Shown: positions 15,399 to 24,282 of the stretch, one piece after another | Layout: each line of letters begins with the position of its first letter | Numbering within the stretch: the stretch's first letter is position 1 | Origin: NCEH01 sp043195125 | Lineage (GTDB): Bacteria > Pseudomonadota > Alphaproteobacteria > Rhizobiales > Xanthobacteraceae | Reading direction: 5' to 3' (one strand) | Length of the DNA stretch: 64,000 nucleotides | Assembly (NCBI RefSeq): GCF_043195125.1 | Contig: NZ_JBAFWR010000006.1 | The notes under the pieces: model-generated | The model's input: only the letters and a program-made list of their open reading frames with translations | Database searches by the model: none | Told to the model about the DNA's origin: nothing | Position numbers and translations under genes: made by a program

Positions 15399-17420
15399 AT
15401 GACCTACCGCCTGGATATCGACGGCGTCCGCGCCATAGCCGTGCTGAGCGTGCTGCTGTTTCACCTCGGCGTTCCCGGCGTGCCGGGCGGGTTCGTCGGC
15501 GTCGATGTGTTCTTCGTGATCTCGGGCTACCTCATCACTGCGAACATCGTCGCCGACGTGCGGGACGGGTCGTTCTCCCTGCTGCGCTTCTATGACCGCC
15601 GGGTGCGCCGCATCGTGCCCGCCCTGGCACTCGTGGTGCTGGCGACATTGGTCGCCGGCTCTTTCGTTCTCACGCCCGGCGATTATGCGGTGCTCGGCCG
15701 CAGCGCGGCCTATGCGGCGGGCGGCATCTCGAACTTCTTCTTCCTGCGCAACACCGGCTATTTCAACGCGGCGGCGGAGACCATGCCGCTGCTCCACACC
15801 TGGTCGCTGGGCGTTGAGGAGCAATTCTACGTGGTGTGGCCGCTCCTGCTCGTCACCGCGCTGCGGCTTTCCGCGCGCTGGCCGCGCCTGGTACCGGCGC
15901 TGGTGGGCGCGCTCATCCTGGCGAGCTTCGCCTATGCGGTGCAGAAGGTGGGCACCAATCCCAAGAGCGCCTTCTACCAGCCCTGGACACGGGCCTGGGA
16001 ACTGGCCGTCGGCGGGGCGCTGGTGTTCATCCCCGCCGCCTGGACGGGCGCAATATCTGCCCGCTTGGGCGATGTGCTGAAGCTCGCCGGCCTGCTGGCT
16101 ATTCTGGTGCCGATGCTGCTGCTGACGGCGCAGAGCCCGTTTCCGGGCGCCAATGCGCTCGCCCCTGTGCTCGGGACGGCGCTGCTGTTGATGCCCACCG
16201 GGGCGCCGACCCGTATGGCACGGTCGCTGGCGCTGGCGCCGCTGCCGTTCGTCGGGCGGATCTCCTATTCGCTCTATCTCTGGCATTGGCCGATCATCGT
16301 GCTGATGCGGCACTATCAGAACGGCGAGCGACTGAAACTTGCCTGGGGCGCGGCCGCACTGGTGCTTTCGTTTGCGGCGGCATGGCTGTCATGGCGGTTC
16401 GTGGAACAGCCGTTCCGCCACATGCGGCCAGCGCCGCGCGTGAGCGTCGGTGTCGGGGCCCTGGCGGCCGGCTCCGTCGCGGCATTCGGCCTTGCGATCT
16501 TCTTCACCGGCGGGTTGCCCGGGCGAGTGTCGCCGCAGCTTCAGGCCATGGGATGGCGCGACCGCATGTGGGATTGGACCTGCCCGCAGCACGTGCCCGA
16601 TGGGCCCGCGAAGGGCCTATGCGCCGTTGGCGCCCCGTGGGCGAGCGCCGGCACGCGGGCGATCATCTGGGGCGACAGCCATGCCGAGCAGCTCATGCCA
16701 ATGCTGGATGTGGCCGGCCGGGAGGCCGACACGTCGATCGCATTGTTCCGCGCCTGCCCGGCGATCATTGAGGCCGGCGGCATCCGGCGCGATTTCGCGG
16801 GAATCCCGACCTATAACGAGGATTGCCGTGCCTCGCGTGCGGCGGTGCTCGCCCTGCTGAAGGCGGCGCCCGACATCACGCTCGTGATCCTCGCCGGCGC
16901 GTGGCCGGCCACTGCCCAAAATCTCTATCGCCATCCGGGCGAGGCGGTGGGCTACGAGGCGGGCCGCCGCCTGCTGCAGGAAGGGTTCGACGATCTGATC
17001 CCGCGCCTTGCCGCACCTGGGCGGCGGGTACTGGTGATGGCGGACATTCCCCATTGGGCCAGCGACCCCGTGCCCTGCGTGGCCGCCAACGACGGCTCGC
17101 TGCTGCGCGCGCCGTGCGGGCGCACCGTGAGCCGGCTCGCTGAAGGCGATTACGATCCCTGGCAGCGCGACGTGAACGATGTGTTCCGGGCGATGCGCGG
17201 GCGTTATGGGGATGCGACCATCGCCATTCCCGCCGACACGCTGTGCGGACCGGACAGCTGCCAATCCACGGTGGAGGGCGAGTTCCTCTATTATGATCTC
17301 GATCATATCCGCCGCAACCTCTCGCCCGCTGCCACCCGGGCACTGGCGGCGCGGCTTGGCTTGGCCGATCTGCTGCGAGCGGGAAATGCTGCGCCGGCTG
17401 GAACCCGTGCGGATAAATAG
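15399..17420 (+). CDS. OafA/YrhL-type membrane acyltransferase with C-terminal SGNH domain
   Basis: The 673-residue protein starts with the acyltransferase-3 domain: YRLDIDGVRAIAVLSVLLFH, then the FVGVDVFFVISGYLIT block and about ten membrane helices up to residue 390. A periplasmic SGNH-type domain follows, with IIWGDSHAEQL near residue 426 (block I serine) and LDHIRRNL near 635 (Asp/His pair). Proteins of this architecture O-acetylate lipopolysaccharide, exopolysaccharide or peptidoglycan sugars; the acceptor is not readable here. It appears to be a single-gene unit, with no glycan cluster alongside. Confidence 0.92.
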   Translation: MTYRLDIDGVRAIAVLSVLLFHLGVPGVPGGFVGVDVFFVISGYLITANIVADVRDGSFSLLRFYDRRVRRIVPALALVVLATLVAGSFVLTPGDYAVLGRSAAYAAGGISNFFFLRNTGYFNAAAETMPLLHTWSLGVEEQFYVVWPLLLVTALRLSARWPRLVPALVGALILASFAYAVQKVGTNPKSAFYQPWTRAWELAVGGALVFIPAAWTGAISARLGDVLKLAGLLAILVPMLLLTAQSPFPGANALAPVLGTALLLMPTGAPTRMARSLALAPLPFVGRISYSLYLWHWPIIVLMRHYQNGERLKLAWGAAALVLSFAAAWLSWRFVEQPFRHMRPAPRVSVGVGALAAGSVAAFGLAIFFTGGLPGRVSPQLQAMGWRDRMWDWTCPQHVPDGPAKGLCAVGAPWASAGTRAIIWGDSHAEQLMPMLDVAGREADTSIALFRACPAIIEAGGIRRDFAGIPTYNEDCRASRAAVLALLKAAPDITLVILAGAWPATAQNLYRHPGEAVGYEAGRRLLQEGFDDLIPRLAAPGRRVLVMADIPHWASDPVPCVAANDGSLLRAPCGRTVSRLAEGDYDPWQRDVNDVFRAMRGRYGDATIAIPADTLCGPDSCQSTVEGEFLYYDLDHIRRNLSPAATRALAARLGLADLLRAGNAAPAGTRADK

Positions 17421-17470
17421 GTTCGTGCCGGCCTTTCTGTTTTCATAGCTTTTGGCGAACGGACAGGCGC

Positions 17471-17484
17471 ATGATGTGCGTCAA
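17471..17484 (+). promoter_or_regulatory. FNR/FixK-like box before the HlyD-RbbA operon
   Basis: ATGAT-GTGC-GTCAA matches the TTGAT-N4-ATCAA consensus at 8 of 10 positions. Its centre lies about 80 bp before the GTG start at 17558, which fits activation at -41.5 with a 5' leader of about 40 nt. It is the weakest half-site match of the three boxes in this block, and is believed mainly because the pattern recurs. Confidence 0.45.
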
Positions 17485-17557
17485 TGATAGGGCAGCGATG
17501 CTGCGCTAAATCTGCCAGCCTTCGCTTGCCGCGTTTTTTGCTCGCAGGAGTCCATTC

Positions 17558-18589
17558 GTGCGCTGCCGTCCGATCGCGCTTCTCTTCGCGTGCCAGATCG
17601 CCCTCGTCGCGCTCTGCGCGGGCCCTGTCGCCGCGCAGGAGTCCAAGAACCTCGGCGATCGGCTGCACGGCTTCTGGCAAAAGCTTGCGGGCAACAAGTT
17701 GCCGGCCGATATCACCAGCACCAACGGGCGGCTCGAGGCGGAACAGGTCCTGATCTCCGCCAAATTCGCCGGCCGGGTGCTCCAGGTGCTGGTGGAAGAG
17801 GGCCAGACGGTGGACCAGGGCGCGGTTGTCGCGCGCATGGACACGGCCGAACTCGATGCCCAGCTTTCGGGCGCGGAAGCGCAGGTGCGCCGTGCCGAAA
17901 AGGCCATGACCGAGGCGCAGGCGGCCATCACCCAGCGCGAAAGCGAAGTGCTGCTCGCCCACCAGGAATACGAACGAGCCGCGACCTTGAGCGAGCGCGG
18001 CTATGGCACCATCCAGTCGCTGGATCAGCGGCGCAGCCAGATGAACGTGGCCGAAGGCGCCAAGCGGGCGGCTCAAGCCAGCTTCGACCAAGCGCAGGCC
18101 GCCGCCGATAGCGCGCGGGCGGACGTGGCGCGCATTCGCTCCCAGCTCGACGATTCCGTGCTCACCGCGCCGCGGCGCGGGCGTATCGAATACAAGCTCG
18201 TGCAATCGGGCGAGGTTGTCGCCGCCGGCGCGCCGATCGCGACCTTGCTCGACCTTGCGGACGTCTACATGACGGTGTTCCTGCCGGCCCGCGTGGCCGG
18301 GCGGCTCGGCTTCGGCGACGAGGCGCGCATCGTGCTCGATCCGGCGCCCGATTATGTGATCCCGGCGACGGTGTCCTTCGTTGCCACTGAGGCGCAGTTC
18401 ACGCCCAAGACGGTGGAAACGGCGGACGAGCGCGAGAAGCTGATGTTCCGGGTGAAGCTGAAGATCGCGCCGAGCCTGCTGAAGCAATATGAGGCGCAGG
18501 TGAAGACCGGCGTGCGCGGCACCGCTTTCGTGCGCACCAGCCGCACGGCGGTCTGGCCGGCGGAACTTGCCGTGAAGCTTCCCCAATGA
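17558..18589 (+). CDS. HlyD-family periplasmic adaptor (YhiI-like)
   Basis: The 343-residue product is a membrane-fusion-type adaptor. It has a signal peptide (residues 1-26, ending AGPVAAQ), a biotinyl-lipoyl-like half-motif (SAKFAGRVLQVLVEEGQTVDQGAVVARMD), a coiled-coil hairpin at about 105-205, and the returning half with LTAPRRGRIEYKLVQSGEVVAAGAPIATLLDL. The GTG start is supported by AGGAG seven bases upstream. Its stop overlaps the next ATG (ATGA). With the RbbA-like ATPase/permease and the ABC-2 permease it matches the E. coli yhiI-rbbA-yhhJ arrangement, an export system of uncertain substrate. Confidence 0.9.
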   Translation: MRCRPIALLFACQIALVALCAGPVAAQESKNLGDRLHGFWQKLAGNKLPADITSTNGRLEAEQVLISAKFAGRVLQVLVEEGQTVDQGAVVARMDTAELDAQLSGAEAQVRRAEKAMTEAQAAITQRESEVLLAHQEYERAATLSERGYGTIQSLDQRRSQMNVAEGAKRAAQASFDQAQAAADSARADVARIRSQLDDSVLTAPRRGRIEYKLVQSGEVVAAGAPIATLLDLADVYMTVFLPARVAGRLGFGDEARIVLDPAPDYVIPATVSFVATEAQFTPKTVETADEREKLMFRVKLKIAPSLLKQYEAQVKTGVRGTAFVRTSRTAVWPAELAVKLPQ

Positions 18590-21303
18590 GCGAGGCGGCG
18601 GTCCGCTTTGCCGGGGTCGTCCATCATTATGGCAAGACGGTCGCGCTCGGCGGTGTCGACCTTGAGATCCCCTCCGGCTGCATGACTGGCCTTATCGGCC
18701 CCGACGGTGTGGGCAAATCCACCTTGCTCTCGCTCGCCGCCGGCATCACGAAGATCCAGGCCGGTTCGGTCGAGGTGCTCGGCGCCAACATGGCGGACCG
18801 CGAGCTGCGGCGCCTCACCGGTGCGCGCATTGCCTTCATGCCCCAGGGGCTGGGGCGCAACCTCTATCCCACGCTCTCGGTGGCGGAAAATCTCGATTTC
18901 TTCGGCCGTCTGTTCGGCCAGGGCGCGGCAGAGCGGCGGGCGCGCAGCGCCGAGCTGCTGGCCGCCACAGGCCTTGCCCCGTTCGCCGACCGGCCGGCGG
19001 GCAAGCTCTCCGGCGGCATGAAGCAGAAGCTCGGCATCTGCACGGCGCTGATCCACGATCCCGATCTGCTGATCCTGGACGAGCCGACCACCGGCATCGA
19101 CCCGCTTTCGCGCCGCCAGTTCTGGGATCTCATCTCCCGCATGCGGGCGCGGCGGCCGGGCATGAGCGTCATCGTCGCGACCGCCTATATGGAGGAGGCG
19201 GACGCATTCGACTGGCTCGCCGCTTTGCACGACGGCCACGTGATCGCCAGCGGCAGCCCGCGGGAGATCAAGACCCGCACCGGCGAGTCGACGCTGGAAC
19301 GGGCCTTCGTGGCGCTGCTGCCGCAAGAGGCGCGCAGTGCCGACGGGCCGGTGGTGCAGGTGCCCCGCGTGCCGCAGGACGGCGTGCCGGCCATCGAGGC
19401 GGAAGGGCTCACCTGCCGCTTCGGCGCCTTCACGGCCGTGGACCATGTGAGCTTTCGCATCGAAAAGGGCGAGATCTTCGGCTTTCTCGGCTCCAACGGC
19501 TCGGGCAAGAGCACCACCATGAAGATGCTGACCGGCCTGTTGCCGGCCAGCGAGGGCGAGGCGCGCCTCTTCGGCCAGAAGCTCGACGCCGGGGACATGG
19601 AGACGCGCCGCCGCGTCGGCTACATGTCCCAGGCGTTCTCGCTCTATACCGAACTCACCGTGCGGCAGAATCTGATGCTGCACGCCCAATTGTTCGAGCT
19701 GCCGCCCGACACTATCGTGCCGCGCGTAGAGGAAATGCTGACCCGCTTCGACCTGTCCGAGGTTGCGGACACGCGGCCGGAGAGCCTGCCGCTCGGCATC
19801 CGCCAGCGCTTGCAGCTCGCGGTGGCGATCATCCACCGGCCGGAGATCCTGATCCTGGACGAGCCGACCTCCGGTGTCGATCCGGTGGCGCGGGACGGCT
19901 TCTGGCGACAGCTGATCGCCTTGTCGCGCGAGGACGGGGTGACGATCTTTCTCTCCACCCATTTCATGAACGAGGCCGAGCGCTGCGACCGCATCTCATT
20001 GATGCATCAGGGCAAGGTGCTGGCGGTCGGAACGCCGGACGCACTGAAGGCGGAGCGCAAGACGCAGTCGCTGGAAGCGGTGTTCATCGCCGTGCTGGAG
20101 CAGGCCGGCATGGGGCAGGAGGGCGACGCGGCGGTCTCCGAAGCCGCTGTTCCGGCATCGTCCGGTCCGCCGCGCCGGGTCGATCTGCGCCGCCTGTGGG
20201 CTTATGCGTGGCGCGAGACGCTGGAGATCCTGCGCGATCCCGCCCGCCTCGCCTTCGCCTTCATCGGCCCGGTGCTGCTGTTGTTCACCTTCGGCTATGG
20301 CGTGTCGTTCGACGTGGAGCATCTGCCCTACGCCGCCTTCGACCAGGACCAGAGCGCCCAGAGCCGGCAATTGCTCGAAAGCTTCCAGGGCTCGCGCTAT
20401 TTCACCGAGAAGGCGCCCATCAATTCCACAACGCAGCTCGATACGCGCATGAAGAGCGGCGAACTCTCGGTGGCGATCGAGGTGCCGTCAGATTTCGGCA
20501 AGCAATTGCAGCGCGACCGCCAGCCCGAGGTCGGGGTATGGGTGGACGGCGCCATGCCGTTCCGCGCCGAGACCACGCGCGGCTACGTCTCCGGCCTTGC
20601 GCAAACCTATATGGCCGACGAAATGCTGCGGCGCTATGGCCATGCGGTGCCGCTCTACCCGATCGAGATCGACACCCGCTTCCGCTATAATCAGGCGTTC
20701 AAGAGCGTCAACGCCATCGTGCCGAGCGTGATCGTGCTGATGCTGGTGCTGATCCCGGCGGTGATGACCGCGCTCGGCATCGTCAAGGAGAAGGAGACCG
20801 GCTCCATCTCCAATTTCCAATCCACGCCCGTCACCAAGGTGGAATTCCTGCTGGGCAAGCAATTGCCCTATGTCTTCATCGCCTTCCTGAGCTTTCTGTC
20901 GCTGGTGGTGCTGGCCACCTTGTTTTTCCAGGTGCCGCTGAAGGGGTCTTTCGCGACGCTGGCGCTGGGTTCGCTCGCCTATGTGTTCGCCACCACCGGC
21001 TTCGGCCTGTTCGTCTCGAGCTTCGTTTCCAGCCAGGTCGCGGCGATCTTCGCAACCTCGATCCTCGCCATCCTTCCGGCGGTGAATTTTTCCGGCCTGC
21101 TGGTGCCAGTGTCCTCGCTCTCCGGCGGGGCGCGGCTGATGGGGCTCGCCTTTCCCGCCGCCTGGTATCAGCCGGTGAGCGTCGGGGTTTTCGCGAAAGC
21201 GCTCGGCTTTGCCGCGCTGTGGCCCAACATCGCGGTGCTGGTGCTGTTTGCGCTCGGCTTCATCGGCGCGGCGGTGCTCGCGCTGCGCAAGCAGGGCGCC
21301 TGA
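18586..21303 (+). CDS. RbbA-like ABC transporter: two ATPase domains fused to an ABC-2 permease
   Basis: The 905-residue protein has two complete ATPase domains. The first has Walker A GPDGVGKST at 38-46 and signature LSGGMKQK; the second has GSNGSGKST near 304-312. The second domain's signature reads LPLGIRQRLQLA instead of LSGGQ. From about residue 530 an ABC-2 permease domain follows, with one helix, a large periplasmic region and five or so helices. E. coli RbbA has this architecture and has been reported both as a ribosome-associated ATPase and as a putative exporter; the HlyD and ABC-2 neighbours favour export here. The gap to the next gene is one base. Confidence 0.92.
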   Translation: MSEAAVRFAGVVHHYGKTVALGGVDLEIPSGCMTGLIGPDGVGKSTLLSLAAGITKIQAGSVEVLGANMADRELRRLTGARIAFMPQGLGRNLYPTLSVAENLDFFGRLFGQGAAERRARSAELLAATGLAPFADRPAGKLSGGMKQKLGICTALIHDPDLLILDEPTTGIDPLSRRQFWDLISRMRARRPGMSVIVATAYMEEADAFDWLAALHDGHVIASGSPREIKTRTGESTLERAFVALLPQEARSADGPVVQVPRVPQDGVPAIEAEGLTCRFGAFTAVDHVSFRIEKGEIFGFLGSNGSGKSTTMKMLTGLLPASEGEARLFGQKLDAGDMETRRRVGYMSQAFSLYTELTVRQNLMLHAQLFELPPDTIVPRVEEMLTRFDLSEVADTRPESLPLGIRQRLQLAVAIIHRPEILILDEPTSGVDPVARDGFWRQLIALSREDGVTIFLSTHFMNEAERCDRISLMHQGKVLAVGTPDALKAERKTQSLEAVFIAVLEQAGMGQEGDAAVSEAAVPASSGPPRRVDLRRLWAYAWRETLEILRDPARLAFAFIGPVLLLFTFGYGVSFDVEHLPYAAFDQDQSAQSRQLLESFQGSRYFTEKAPINSTTQLDTRMKSGELSVAIEVPSDFGKQLQRDRQPEVGVWVDGAMPFRAETTRGYVSGLAQTYMADEMLRRYGHAVPLYPIEIDTRFRYNQAFKSVNAIVPSVIVLMLVLIPAVMTALGIVKEKETGSISNFQSTPVTKVEFLLGKQLPYVFIAFLSFLSLVVLATLFFQVPLKGSFATLALGSLAYVFATTGFGLFVSSFVSSQVAAIFATSILAILPAVNFSGLLVPVSSLSGGARLMGLAFPAAWYQPVSVGVFAKALGFAALWPNIAVLVLFALGFIGAAVLALRKQGA

Positions 21304-21304
21304 C

Positions 21305-22426
21305 ATGCGCGCCCGCCTCATGCGCATCTGGCGCCTCGGCATCAAGGAGCTTTACAGCCTCAAGGCCGATCCGGTGCTACTGGGGCTGATCGTCTATACC
21401 TTCACCTTCGCCATCTATGCGGTGGCCAGCGGCGCGAAGTTCGAGGTGGAAAATGCCGCCGTCGCGGTGGTGGACGAGGACCAGTCGGCGCTCTCGCGGC
21501 AGGTGCGGGCGGCGATCCTGAAGCCCTTCTTCAAGGAGCCGGTGCTGATCGGCGCCAACGAGATCGACAGCGTGATGGATTCCGGCCGCTTCGTGTTCGT
21601 GGTGGAGATCCCGCCGAAATTCGAGCAGGACGCCATTTCCGGCAAGCATCCGACGGTGCAGATCGATGTGGACGCCACCGCCATGTCCCAGGCGGGCAAC
21701 GGCGCGTCCTACCTTCAGAACATCATCCTCCAGGAAGTCAGCACCGCCCTGCCGGGCACCACCCAGGCGCAGCCCATCGCCGTGGTGATGCGCGCGAAAT
21801 TCAATCCCAACCTCAAGTCCGCCTGGTTCACGGCGGTGATGCAGGTCATCAACAACATCACCATGCTGGCGGTCATCCTCTCGGGCGCGGCGCTGATCCG
21901 CGAACGCGAGCACGGCACCATCGAGCATCTGCTGGTGATGCCGGTGACCCCCATCGAAATAATGCTGGCGAAGATCTGGGCGAACGGGCTCGTCATCGTC
22001 GTCGCGGCCATTCTGTCGCTGGTGGTGGTGGTGGAACACATCCTGGCGGTGCCGGTGCAAGGCTCGCTCGCCTTGTTCATTCTGGCGACCGTCACCTATC
22101 AATTCTCGGTCACCTCGCTCGGCATTCTTGTGGCGACCGTCTCCACCTCCATGGCCCAGTTCGGACTGATCGTGATGCCGATCCTGATCGTCATGAACCT
22201 GCTTTCCGGCAGCACCACGCCGCTGGAAAGCATGCCGGCTTGGTTGCAGAATGTGATGCAGTTTTCGCCCTCGACGCATTTCGTGGCGCTCTCGCAGGCG
22301 ATCCTTTACCGCGGCGCTGGATTGGCTATCGTCTGGCCGCAGCTCCTGGCGCTGCTCGCCATCGGCGCGGCGTTCTTCGCGCTGGCGGCCCTGCGGTTCC
22401 GCAAGGCCCTGCTTGGAGCACAATGA
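21305..22426 (+). CDS. ABC-2 type transporter permease (YhhJ-like)
   Basis: The 373-residue protein has a first helix at about residues 20-40, a periplasmic domain (about 45-180, with AVAVVDEDQSALSRQV, which is typical of ABC-2 permeases), then five to six helices. The conserved REREHGTIEHLLVMPVTPIEIMLAKIW segment that precedes the third helix is present. It is the third gene of the HlyD/RbbA-like export operon and most likely pairs with the permease half of the RbbA-like protein. ATG 21305 follows the previous stop by one base; the longer open frame upstream lies inside the preceding gene. Substrate unknown. Confidence 0.92.
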   Translation: MRARLMRIWRLGIKELYSLKADPVLLGLIVYTFTFAIYAVASGAKFEVENAAVAVVDEDQSALSRQVRAAILKPFFKEPVLIGANEIDSVMDSGRFVFVVEIPPKFEQDAISGKHPTVQIDVDATAMSQAGNGASYLQNIILQEVSTALPGTTQAQPIAVVMRAKFNPNLKSAWFTAVMQVINNITMLAVILSGAALIREREHGTIEHLLVMPVTPIEIMLAKIWANGLVIVVAAILSLVVVVEHILAVPVQGSLALFILATVTYQFSVTSLGILVATVSTSMAQFGLIVMPILIVMNLLSGSTTPLESMPAWLQNVMQFSPSTHFVALSQAILYRGAGLAIVWPQLLALLAIGAAFFALAALRFRKALLGAQ

Positions 22427-22442
22427 GGGTGTCCGGGTAGTG

Positions 22443-22456
22443 TTGATGCGGCTCAA
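22443..22456 (+). promoter_or_regulatory. FNR/FixK-like box before the CBS-BON gene
   Basis: TTGAT-GCGG-CTCAA matches TTGAT-N4-ATCAA at 9 of 10 positions. Its centre is 75 bp before the ATG at 22525, placing a -41.5-type start site about 34 nt before the gene. It is the best match of three similar boxes in this 10-kb block. Confidence 0.65.
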
Positions 22457-22524
22457 TGCAGCATCCCGCCTGCGGGCCACAATGCGAACTGCACTTCATT
22501 CAGCGGGAGCCGCGGGAGGCGACC

Positions 22525-23259
22525 ATGCGCGTTGCGAATGTGATGACCACGCCGGTCATCAGCGTTGAACCCACCACATCCATCGCCGATGCCGCGCGCC
22601 TGATGCTGGCGCAACACATCAGCGGCCTGCCGGTCGTCGCCAAGGACGGCACGCTCGTCGGCATGGTCACCGAGGGCGATTTCCTACGGCGCGCCGAACT
22701 CGGCACGCAGGTCAAACGCTCCTGGTGGCTGGAACTGATCGCGAGCCCCGGCAAAGAGGCGGAGGAATATGTCCACGCCCACGGCCGCAAGGTGGAAGAG
22801 GTGATGACGTGCGACGTGCTCACCACCACCAAGGACGCGCCGCTCTCCGAGATCGTCGAGACCATGACGCGGGCCCGGGTGAAGCGCCTACCGGTGGTCG
22901 AGAATGGAAAGCTGGTCGGCATCATCTCCCGGTCGGACCTGCTGCGGGCCCTGGCCGCCGCGCTGCCGACCGCCTCGGTGGTTGAGACCGACGATGCGCG
23001 CCTGCGCGCCGCCATTCTGTCCGAGCTGGCGCGGCAGCCCTGGAGCGGCAGCGGGCTGATCCGGGTGCATTTGGAAAACGGCGTCGCCGAGTTGCGCGGC
23101 ACCATCTTCGATGACCGCGAGCGCATGGCGGCGCGGGTCTGCGCGGAGAACGTACCGGGCGTGACCAGCGTGGTCGATCAATTGGTGTGGGTCGAGCCCA
23201 TGTCCGGCATGGTGATCCTGCCGCCGGGCGCGGACGCGGCCGAGCGCGGCGCGGCCTGA
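22525..23259 (+). CDS. Protein with two CBS domains and a BON domain
   Basis: The 244-residue cytoplasmic protein begins with a CBS pair. MRVANVMTTPVISVEPTTSI opens the first CBS domain and VEEVMTCDVLTTTKDAPLSE the second, each ending in a DLLRA- or DFLRR-type helix. Residues about 165-225 form a BON domain (LENGVAELRGTIFDDRERMA). CBS pairs usually bind adenosyl ligands such as AMP or ATP, and this CBS-BON arrangement is frequent in stress and low-oxygen regulons. GGGAGG precedes the ATG. It lies 33 bp before the alcohol dehydrogenase, probably in one transcript behind the FNR-like box at 22443. Confidence 0.92.
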   Translation: MRVANVMTTPVISVEPTTSIADAARLMLAQHISGLPVVAKDGTLVGMVTEGDFLRRAELGTQVKRSWWLELIASPGKEAEEYVHAHGRKVEEVMTCDVLTTTKDAPLSEIVETMTRARVKRLPVVENGKLVGIISRSDLLRALAAALPTASVVETDDARLRAAILSELARQPWSGSGLIRVHLENGVAELRGTIFDDRERMAARVCAENVPGVTSVVDQLVWVEPMSGMVILPPGADAAERGAA

Positions 23260-23291
23260 AACCCCGCCTTCAGGCCCGACGGGAGCACGAC

Positions 23292-24275
23292 ATGAAGGCC
23301 ATGGTCCTCCACACCATCGGCGCGCCTTTGGTGCTGGAACAGCGGCCCGCTCCCATCCCTGCCTTTGGCGAAATCCGGGTGCGGGTAGAGGCCTGCGCGG
23401 TGTGCCGCACCGACCTGCACGTGGTGGACGGCGATCTGCCGAACCCGGTGCTGCCCATTGTGCCGGGCCACGAGATCGTTGGCATTGTGGAGGCGCTGGG
23501 GGAAGGGGTGACGCGCCCGGCGCTCGGAACGCGGGTCGGCATTCCCTGGCTCGGCCACACCTGCGGGCATTGTCCCTATTGCGCCTCGGGCCAGGAAAAC
23601 CTGTGCGACACGCCCGCCTTCACCGGCTTCACCCGCGACGGCGGCTTCGCCTCCCATGTGGTGGCGGATGCCGATTTCGCCTTTCCGCTCGACGGCTTCG
23701 ACGATCCGGTGGCGGCAGCGCCTTTGCTGTGTGCGGGGTTGATCGGCTGGCGCTCCCTCGTGAAAGCCGGCGAAGGGCGGCGCGTCGGGCTCTATGGCTT
23801 CGGCGCGGCGGCCCACATCCTGGCCCAGGTGTGCCGCTGGCAGGGACGCGAGGTCTATGCCTTCACCCGCGCGGGGGACACGGCCGCGCAGGCGATGGCC
23901 CTTTCCCTCGGCGCCCGCTGGGCCGGCAGCTCGGACGAAACGCCGCCCGAGCCGCTTGACGCCGCCATCCTCTTCGCCCCCGTCGGCGCGCTGGTGCCGA
24001 ACGCTTTGCGGGCGGTGCGCAAGGGCGGGCGCGTGGTGTGCGGCGGCATCCACATGAGTGACATTCCGCAATTCCCCTATTCCATCCTGTGGGAGGAGCG
24101 GCAGGTGCTGTCCGTCGCCAATCTCACGCGCGCGGATGCGCACGAATTCCTCGCGCTCGCGCCAAAGGCCGGGGTGAAGACGACCACCACCGTTTACCCG
24201 CTGGAACGGGCGAACGAGGCGCTTGCGGATCTGCGGGCCGGCCGCTTCCAGGGCGCGGCGGTGCTGGTGCCTTAG
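23292..24275 (+). CDS. Zinc-dependent alcohol dehydrogenase
   Basis: This 327-residue medium-chain dehydrogenase keeps the catalytic zinc ligands (CAVCRTD, then VPGHE) and the four-cysteine structural zinc loop in HTCGHCPYCASGQENLC. The coenzyme fold follows (VGLYGFGAAAHILAQV). It resembles the single-domain zinc ADHs often found beside CBS-domain and universal-stress genes under microaerobic control, where they may reoxidise NADH by reducing aldehydes; the substrate is not certain. The nucleotide-binding loop reads GFGAAAH rather than GxGxxG. It is the second gene after the FNR-like box and is convergent with the P-type ATPase. Confidence 0.92.
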   Translation: MKAMVLHTIGAPLVLEQRPAPIPAFGEIRVRVEACAVCRTDLHVVDGDLPNPVLPIVPGHEIVGIVEALGEGVTRPALGTRVGIPWLGHTCGHCPYCASGQENLCDTPAFTGFTRDGGFASHVVADADFAFPLDGFDDPVAAAPLLCAGLIGWRSLVKAGEGRRVGLYGFGAAAHILAQVCRWQGREVYAFTRAGDTAAQAMALSLGARWAGSSDETPPEPLDAAILFAPVGALVPNALRAVRKGGRVVCGGIHMSDIPQFPYSILWEERQVLSVANLTRADAHEFLALAPKAGVKTTTTVYPLERANEALADLRAGRFQGAAVLVP

Positions 24276-24282
24276 AGGCTTT